Positions 59,674-64,000 of a DNA stretch of 64,000 nucleotides are shown here, in pieces (the stretch's first letter is position 1; the number at the start of each line of letters is the position of its first letter). The DNA lies in assembly GCA_046330395.1 (NCBI GenBank), contig JAXLSS010000010.1:40793-104792 (forward strand), in the 5' to 3' direction. The stretch comes from Ga0077560 sp046330395. Lineage in GTDB: Bacteria; Actinomycetota; Thermoleophilia; Miltoncostaeales; Miltoncostaeaceae. A program made the translations under genes and the position numbers. Below the pieces are notes generated by a model, which saw nothing but the letters and a program-made list of their open reading frames with translations, did not search any database and was not told the DNA's origin.

Positions 59674-60774
59674 TCAGGGTGACGGTGCGGCCGGAAGCCG
59701 CACCGTCGCGTGGAGGCCCCCGCCGTGCCGGGGAACGAGTGTGAGGCCTCCGCCGTGCGCCTCGGCGATGCGCGTCACGATGGCCAGGCCCAGGCCCACG
59801 CCCCCATGGTCGGTGCGGACGCGCGCGTCGCCGCGCTGGAACGGCTCGGCGAGCGTGGCGACCAGCTGCGGGGTGAGCGTCTCGCCGGTGTTCTCCACCG
59901 TCAGGGTGACGCCGCCGGGGTGAGTGCCGGTGGTCACCCACACGCCACCGCCCTGCGGCAGGTTGTGGACGACGGCGTTGTGCACCAGGTTGGTCACCAT
60001 CTGCAGCAGCAACGCGGGTGAGCCGGAGGTGACGGCCGCCTCACCGGAGGTGTGGATGGTGACTCCGCGCCCTTCCGCGAGGGGCACCAGCGTCTCGGTG
60101 GCCTCCTCGGCGACCAGGGAGAGGTCGGCGGGTTCCGCAGCCACCGACCGCCGGTCGGCACGGCTGAGCAGCAGCAGCGCCTCGGTGAGGTCGATGGCGC
60201 GGGAGTTCACCGCGTGCAGGCGGTTCAGCAGCTCGTCGTCGCCGTGACGGTCAGCCCGGGCGGCCTCCAGCAGCGCCTGCGTGGTGGCCAGCGGGGTCCG
60301 CAGCTGATGGGAGGCGTTGGCGGCGAACCGCCGCTGCTCGGTGACGTGCGCCTCCAGGCGGGCGAGCATGGCGTCGAACGCGTCGGCGAGCTCCCGGAAC
60401 TCGTCGTGGGGACCCCCGAGCCGGATCCGGTGGCTCAGGGAGCCGGTGGCGGCCACGCGCGTGGCCTCGGTGATGCGCGTGAGGGGGGCCAGCATGCGGC
60501 CGGCCAGAAGCCACCCGCCCACCAGGCCGAACACCAGCAGGAACGCCAGCGCCGCCGCGGCCCTGGGGGCGAACTGGTGCAGCAGGTTCGACCTGATGGG
60601 GAACACGCCGTGGATGGCATGGGGGTCGGCGTTGATGAGCATCGCGCGGTCGGGGACGTAGCGCAGCAGGAACAGCCACACCACCGCCAGCAGCAGCGCG
60701 CTCGCCACCATCAGGAAGCCGGCGTAGCTGAGGGTGAGTTTCAGCCGAACGCTCATGCCGGGGGCGCTATCCAT
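59674..60774 (-). CDS. Sensor histidine kinase (VanS-like position)
   Basis: 366 residues. Two membrane helices (about 15-38 and 75-98) with a 40-residue outer loop, HAMP (LAPLTRITEATRVAATGSL), HisKA with AANASHQLRTPLATTQALL and HATPase with TNLVHNAVVHNL, ENTGE and GGVGLGLAIVTRIAEAHGG. The start codon ATG 60774 lies inside the end of the regulator gene (8-base overlap) with GAGGA five bases upstream. Together with the regulator and the divergent VanY-type peptidase, it recalls a VanRS-VanY cell-wall stress module (inference). Confidence 0.9.
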   Translation of the reverse strand: MDSAPGMSVRLKLTLSYAGFLMVASALLLAVVWLFLLRYVPDRAMLINADPHAIHGVFPIRSNLLHQFAPRAAAALAFLLVFGLVGGWLLAGRMLAPLTRITEATRVAATGSLSHRIRLGGPHDEFRELADAFDAMLARLEAHVTEQRRFAANASHQLRTPLATTQALLEAARADRHGDDELLNRLHAVNSRAIDLTEALLLLSRADRRSVAAEPADLSLVAEEATETLVPLAEGRGVTIHTSGEAAVTSGSPALLLQMVTNLVHNAVVHNLPQGGGVWVTTGTHPGGVTLTVENTGETLTPQLVATLAEPFQRGDARVRTDHGGVGLGLAIVTRIAEAHGGGLTLVPRHGGGLHATVRLPAAPSP

Positions 60775-61456
60775 CGTGGTCCTCCCCCCGTCCGGCGCGC
60801 GTGTCGATGCGGTAGCCCACGCCGGCCACGGTGGCGATCACCCACGGCTCCCCGAGGCGTTTGCGCAGCGCCGACACCGTGATGCGGACGGCGTTGGTGA
60901 ACGGGTCGGCGTTGCGGTCCCAGGCGCGGTGCAGCAGTTCCTCCGCGCTCACCACGCCACCCTCGGCCGCCACCAGGACCTCCAGCACGGCGAACTGCTT
61001 GCGTGTGAGGGCCACGTACCGGTCGTCGCGGTACACCTCGCGGCGGAACGGGTCGAGGCGCAGCCCCGCGATCTCCCGCACCGGCGGCCGGTGGTGGCCC
61101 CGCCGCCGGTCGAGCGCCCGCAGGCGCAGCACCAGCTCCCGCAGCTGGAAGGGCTTGGTGAGGTAGTCGTCGGCGCCCAGCGCGAAGCCGGACGCCTTGT
61201 CGTCCAGCCGGTCGGCGGCGGTGAGCATCAGGATCGGCATGCCGCTGCCCGATGCCACGATGCGCCGGGCCACCTCGTCGCCCGTGGGGCCGGGGATGTC
61301 GCGGTCCAGCACCGCGATGTCGTAGTCGTTCAGGTGCAGCAGCTCCAGGGCGCTGTCGCCGTCCCGCGCGATGTCCGCCGCGATCGCCTCCAGGCGGAGC
61401 CCGTCGCGGATCGCGTCGGCCAGGAACGGCTCGTCCTCCACCAGCAGCACGCGCAC
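60767..61456 (-). CDS. OmpR-family response regulator (VanR-like position)
   Basis: 229 residues. Receiver: VLLVEDEPFLADAIRDGL, phosphoacceptor Asp in IAVLDRDIPGPTG, Thr in LMLTAADR, Lys in DDYLTKPFQL. Winged helix: LTRKQFAVLEVLVAAEGGVVS, NAVRITVSALRKRLG, end motif TVAGVGYRID. Start GTG 61456 with TACCAT exactly seven bases upstream (leaderless). Overlaps the kinase gene. The 88-base gap to the divergent peptidase gene would hold its target site; TATCGG occurs twice there. Confidence 0.92.
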   Translation of the reverse strand: MRVLLVEDEPFLADAIRDGLRLEAIAADIARDGDSALELLHLNDYDIAVLDRDIPGPTGDEVARRIVASGSGMPILMLTAADRLDDKASGFALGADDYLTKPFQLRELVLRLRALDRRRGHHRPPVREIAGLRLDPFRREVYRDDRYVALTRKQFAVLEVLVAAEGGVVSAEELLHRAWDRNADPFTNAVRITVSALRKRLGEPWVIATVAGVGYRIDTRAGRGEDHDG

Positions 61457-61463
61457 GCTGTCG

Positions 61464-61469
61464 ATGGTA
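61464..61469 (-). promoter_or_regulatory. Leaderless -10 element of the regulator-kinase pair
   Basis: TACCAT on the minus strand, seven bases before the GTG at 61456. Confidence 0.5.
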
Positions 61470-61544
61470 CGCGGCGGTCCGTATCGGCGGCATATCGGAA
61501 ACGGCGTACATGCGGGCAACACCGCGCGTCGTTGGATCGCCGCC

Positions 61545-62168
61545 ATGACCCACACGCGACGAGCACGGCACGCACCGCGACGGCTGCGCGCCACCCTTGC
61601 CCTGATCGCGGTGGGCGTGGCCGCCGTGATGCTGGGAAACCGGCTGGCGGGGTCCTCCCCCGGGGCGCCGCTCCACGCATCCCACGGCGCACGCGCGGGG
61701 GGTGCGGGCCCGCTGGGGGAGGCCGGCGGCGCCGTCCCCAGGGGGACCACCGTGTTCGACGGCGCGGTGCCCGGCGTCGCCAGGCTCAACCCGCCGCTCC
61801 TCGCCAGCCTGCGCCGCGCCGCCGCGCAGGCCGCCGCCGGTGGGGTGACGTTGGAGGTGCACAGCGGCTGGCGGTCCCCCGCCTACCAGGAGCGGCTCCT
61901 GCGGGAGGCGGTGCGGAAGTACGGCTCGGTGGCCGCGGCCTCACGATGGGTGGCCACCCCCGCCACGTCGGCGCACGTGTCCGGGGACGCGGTGGACATC
62001 GGACCACCAGGGGCCGCGACGTGGCTGGCGGTGCACGGCGCCGCGTACGGGCTGTGCCCCGTCTACGGCAACGAGCCGTGGCACTTCGAGCTGCGCGGGG
62101 ACGCCGTGACCCACGGCTGCCCGGAGACGTATGCGGATCCCACCCGCGACCCGCGGATGCGGCGGTGA
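61545..62168 (+). CDS. VanY-type D-alanyl-D-alanine carboxypeptidase
   Basis: 207 residues. N-terminal signal anchor (about 14-34, RATLALIAVGVAAVMLG), a low-complexity linker, then the peptidase M15B core: EVHSGWRSPAYQERLL, SAHVSGDAVDIG (the His/Asp zinc ligands SxHxxGxAxD) and NEPWHFEL (catalytic Glu and third zinc His). It trims the terminal D-Ala from peptidoglycan stems or precursors. Divergent from a response-regulator/kinase pair, which suggests regulation by wall stress. The stop overlaps a GTG of the next gene. Confidence 0.92.
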   Translation: MTHTRRARHAPRRLRATLALIAVGVAAVMLGNRLAGSSPGAPLHASHGARAGGAGPLGEAGGAVPRGTTVFDGAVPGVARLNPPLLASLRRAAAQAAAGGVTLEVHSGWRSPAYQERLLREAVRKYGSVAAASRWVATPATSAHVSGDAVDIGPPGAATWLAVHGAAYGLCPVYGNEPWHFELRGDAVTHGCPETYADPTRDPRMRR

Positions 62169-62980
62169 CCTGCCGCCCCGGGCGGCTCAACGGGCCGGTG
62201 GGGGCTGCCGATACGCAGATGGTGGACCAGCATCCCGAGCTCACCCGCGGCCAGCGGCGCCTTCTGTCCGCCTACCGGCGCTGGGGACCCACCGTGCTCA
62301 TCGTCGCCATCACCGTGTGCTCGGTGCTGCTCGCGGTCGGCACGACAACCGTCGTGCTGGTGCTGCAGCGCGCCAAGGCCCTGGACTGGCTGGTGGCCCT
62401 GTCGGAGTCGATCGTGATCCCGCTCATCGTCGCGCCCTTGACCAGCGGGGCCACCGTGCGGTTCGCCGGGGCACTGGTGGCGGCGCACGACCAGATGGAG
62501 GTGATGGCCGGCACCGACCCCCTCACGGGCCTCGCGAACCGGCGCCGCTTCTTCGCGGTGGCGGCACGCATGCTGGCCGACCGGGCGCCGGACGATGTGG
62601 TTCTGGTGGCGGTCACCGACATCGACGCCTTCAAACAGGTCAACGACGCCCACGGCCACGCCGTCGGCGATGCGGTCCTGCGGCAGCTGGGGCGCCAGCT
62701 GGCCACGGCGGTGGAGGGCCACGGCATGGCCGCCCGCTTCGGGGGTGACGAGTTCGCCTGCATCCTGCGCGTGCCCGCCGGCCGCGCCGACACGGTGCGC
62801 GCCGCGGTGGGCGATGCGTGCCGCGAGGTGGACTTCGGCGGCGAGGTGCACCTGTCGGCCAGCGTGGGGTTCGGCGAGGTCGGCGCACCCGACGACGTGG
62901 ACGGCGCGCTGGCCCGTGCGGATGTGGAGCTGTACATGGCCAAGTCGGTGAGCTCCGCCCGCTCGGTGCGCGCCGCGTAG
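62165..62980 (+). CDS. GGDEF diguanylate cyclase with two membrane helices
   Basis: 253-271 residues. Two hydrophobic helices (VLIVAITVCSVLLAVGTTTVV, LVALSESIVIPLIVAPLTSGA) precede a canonical GGDEF domain: DPLTGLANRRRFF, VTDIDAFKQVNDAHGHAVGD, ARFGGDEFACIL (intact signature), LSASVGFGEV. It should make c-di-GMP. The GTG at 62165 overlaps the VanY stop (GTGA), a style common in this window. The ATG at 62219 is an equally possible start, giving 253 residues. Coupling with VanY hints that cell-wall stress feeds c-di-GMP signalling (speculative). Confidence 0.9.
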   Translation: MTCRPGRLNGPVGAADTQMVDQHPELTRGQRRLLSAYRRWGPTVLIVAITVCSVLLAVGTTTVVLVLQRAKALDWLVALSESIVIPLIVAPLTSGATVRFAGALVAAHDQMEVMAGTDPLTGLANRRRFFAVAARMLADRAPDDVVLVAVTDIDAFKQVNDAHGHAVGDAVLRQLGRQLATAVEGHGMAARFGGDEFACILRVPAGRADTVRAAVGDACREVDFGGEVHLSASVGFGEVGAPDDVDGALARADVELYMAKSVSSARSVRAA

Positions 62981-62998
62981 CCGGCCCCGCGACGCCCC

Positions 62999-63814
62999 TC
63001 AGCCGGCGGACGTGGCCGGCGCATCCCCCGGTGGGGCGGCCACCGCCGCGGCCCGCGCCTCACGGGACAGGAAGCTGCCCAGCTCCTCGATCGTGCTCAT
63101 CAGCGGCGCGGGGAACACCACCGTGGAGTTCTTGTCCACCGAGATCTCCACCAGCGTCTGCAGGTTGCGCAGCTGCAGCGCCAGGGGGTGGGCCATCATC
63201 ACGTCGGAGGCCCGCGCCAGCTCACCCGCCGCCTGGGCCTCGCCCTCGGCGGCGATGATCTTGGCGCGCTTCTCGCGCTCCGCCTCGGCCTGCCGGGCCA
63301 TGGCGCGCTTCATGCTGTCGGGCAGCTGGATGTCCTTGAGCTCCACCAGGGTCACCACCACGCCCCAGTCCTCGGTGGCCACGTCCAGTATGCTGCGGAT
63401 GTTCGTGTTGATCCGCTCGGTCTCCGACAGCGTCTCGTCCAGGGTGTGGCGCCCCACCACCGCCCGCAGCGTGGTCTGGGCGATCTGGTTGATGGCCGCC
63501 TCGACGTTCTCGATGGCCAGCACCGAGCGCACGGGGTCGGCCACCCGGTAGTAGGCCACCGCCGACACGTCCACGCTCACGTTGTCCTTGGTGATGATCC
63601 CCTGGGACTCGATGGGCATGGTGACGATCCGCAGCGACACACGCCGGATGCGGTCGATGGCCGGGATGATCAGCACCAGCCCCGGACCGCGCGCCCCCGA
63701 GACAACCTTGCCGAGCCGGAACTGCACGCCGCGCTCGTACTGCTTCAGCACGCGCACCGACGCGGCCAGCAGCAGGACCACGACGATCACGATGACCACG
63801 AGTGCGGCGGTCAT
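62999..63814 (-). CDS. Slipin (SPFH/stomatin-like) membrane protein
   Basis: 271 residues. One N-terminal membrane helix (ALVVIVIVVVLLLAASV), then the SPFH domain: YERGVQFRLGKVVSGARGPGLVLIIPAIDRIRRVSLR, MPIESQGIITKDNVSVDVSAVAYYRVADP, ETERINTNIRSILDVATEDWGV. A coiled-coil of AEAEREKRAKIIAAEGEAQAA type and a C-terminal VDKNSTVVFPAPLMSTIEEL follow. This is the slipin/HflK-like group that forms membrane microdomain rings. GGAGGGGG lies eight bases before the ATG. No NfeD gene beside it. Confidence 0.95.
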   Translation of the reverse strand: MTAALVVIVIVVVLLLAASVRVLKQYERGVQFRLGKVVSGARGPGLVLIIPAIDRIRRVSLRIVTMPIESQGIITKDNVSVDVSAVAYYRVADPVRSVLAIENVEAAINQIAQTTLRAVVGRHTLDETLSETERINTNIRSILDVATEDWGVVVTLVELKDIQLPDSMKRAMARQAEAEREKRAKIIAAEGEAQAAGELARASDVMMAHPLALQLRNLQTLVEISVDKNSTVVFPAPLMSTIEELGSFLSREARAAAVAAPPGDAPATSAG

Positions 63815-63976
63815 GGCCGCATCCCCCTCCGGTCGCAGGCGGACGGCCGGCGGCCCTCAACGCCCTTCATCCGAGGCTACCAACGGATGTCCGGGAGGCA
63901 TCGGGAGGCGGCCACACATCAGGGTCGGCCCCGTGTCCCGGCCGTGTGCGAACCCATGCCGGTCTGGCCAGGCTGA

Positions 63977-64000
63977 TGCCCCCAACGGGATTCGAACCCG
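63977..64000 (-). tRNA. tRNA, 3' part only (cut by window edge)
   Basis: Read on the minus strand, the last 24 bases give the second half of a tRNA: T-loop TTCGAAT with stem CCCGT, the acceptor strand TGGGGGC and discriminator A. The 5' part and anticodon lie beyond the window, so identity cannot be given. No encoded CCA follows (TCA follows). Confidence 0.85.

Overview
The window is very GC-rich (roughly 70% or more by eye), uses GTG/TTG starts freely, packs genes with ATGA/GTGA stop-start overlaps, and has many secreted beta-propeller proteins (NHL or PD40 repeats) with Ig-like C-termini. Together with KdpD/E-like kinases, a leaderless-promoter signature (TAnnnT 6-7 nt before the start codon) and a GH18-NodB-GT2 fusion, this suggests a high-GC actinobacterium, most likely of the Thermoleophilia (Solirubrobacterales/Miltoncostaeales type). 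The class-level assignment is an inference; no rRNA or marker gene was available. There is no phage, transposon, integrase or CRISPR array; this is ordinary chromosome.

Layout. 0-2 kb: minus-strand operon ATP-grasp ligase - RraA-family protein - isocitrate/isopropylmalate dehydrogenase (cut by the window edge). 2.3-5.3 kb: a frameshifted NHL-repeat surface protein, a run of hairpins, and a small unknown protein. 5.4-10.9 kb: a biotin cluster, bioY - acyl-CoA ligase - thiolase - bioM - bioN, with birA divergent. 10.9-15.9 kb: a TauE/SafE permease, then a KdpD/KdpE-like two-component system translationally coupled to the K+ transporter kup. 16-25 kb: exopolysaccharide genes (three-domain GH18-NodB-GT2 protein, separate GT2, separate NodB deacetylase), an OmpR/HK pair and an NHL protein. 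25-27.7 kb: membrane proteins, a broken PAP2 phosphatase and a CopC pair. 27.7-39.7 kb: a signalling district with GGDEF-EAL, HD-GYP, degenerate GGDEF-HD-GYP, a LuxR regulator and a multi-PAS kinase with a CheY-like partner, interspersed with redox enzymes. 39.8-48 kb: aldo/keto reductase, a giant LamG-Ig-heparinase II/III-NodB enzyme and a PD40 propeller protein. 48-54 kb: NmrA-like protein, SnoaL-like protein, DesK/DesR-type two-component system divergent from an ABC exporter, and a beta-carbonic anhydrase. 54-56.4 kb: sulfate-binding protein, a GlcG/HbpS-like protein and an Rrf2 regulator sharing a palindromic operator. 56.5-64 kb: secreted proteins, a small autoregulated-looking protein with an SRPBCC partner, a VanR/VanS-like system divergent from a VanY-type peptidase, a GGDEF cyclase, a slipin, and the 3' end of a tRNA.

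How it fits together. Three themes recur: (i) c-di-GMP turnover (four GGDEF/EAL/HD-GYP proteins) near polysaccharide synthesis, deacetylation and cleavage enzymes; (ii) five to six two-component systems, several sitting directly beside their probable targets (kup, ABC exporter, VanY); (iii) small self-contained regulons whose operators are visible in the DNA (CTTAT-N7-ATAAG for the Rrf2 locus, TGTACC-N2-GGTACA for the 58.7-kb gene).

Caution. At least eleven loci need frameshift corrections, clustered at about 2.8-3.8, 5.75, 8.7-10.4, 13.6-13.95, 19.5-19.7, 25.8-26.5 and 34.4 kb. Most are single-base losses inside otherwise conserved, essential-looking genes (birA, kup, kdpE), so I read them mainly as sequence errors, not true decay.
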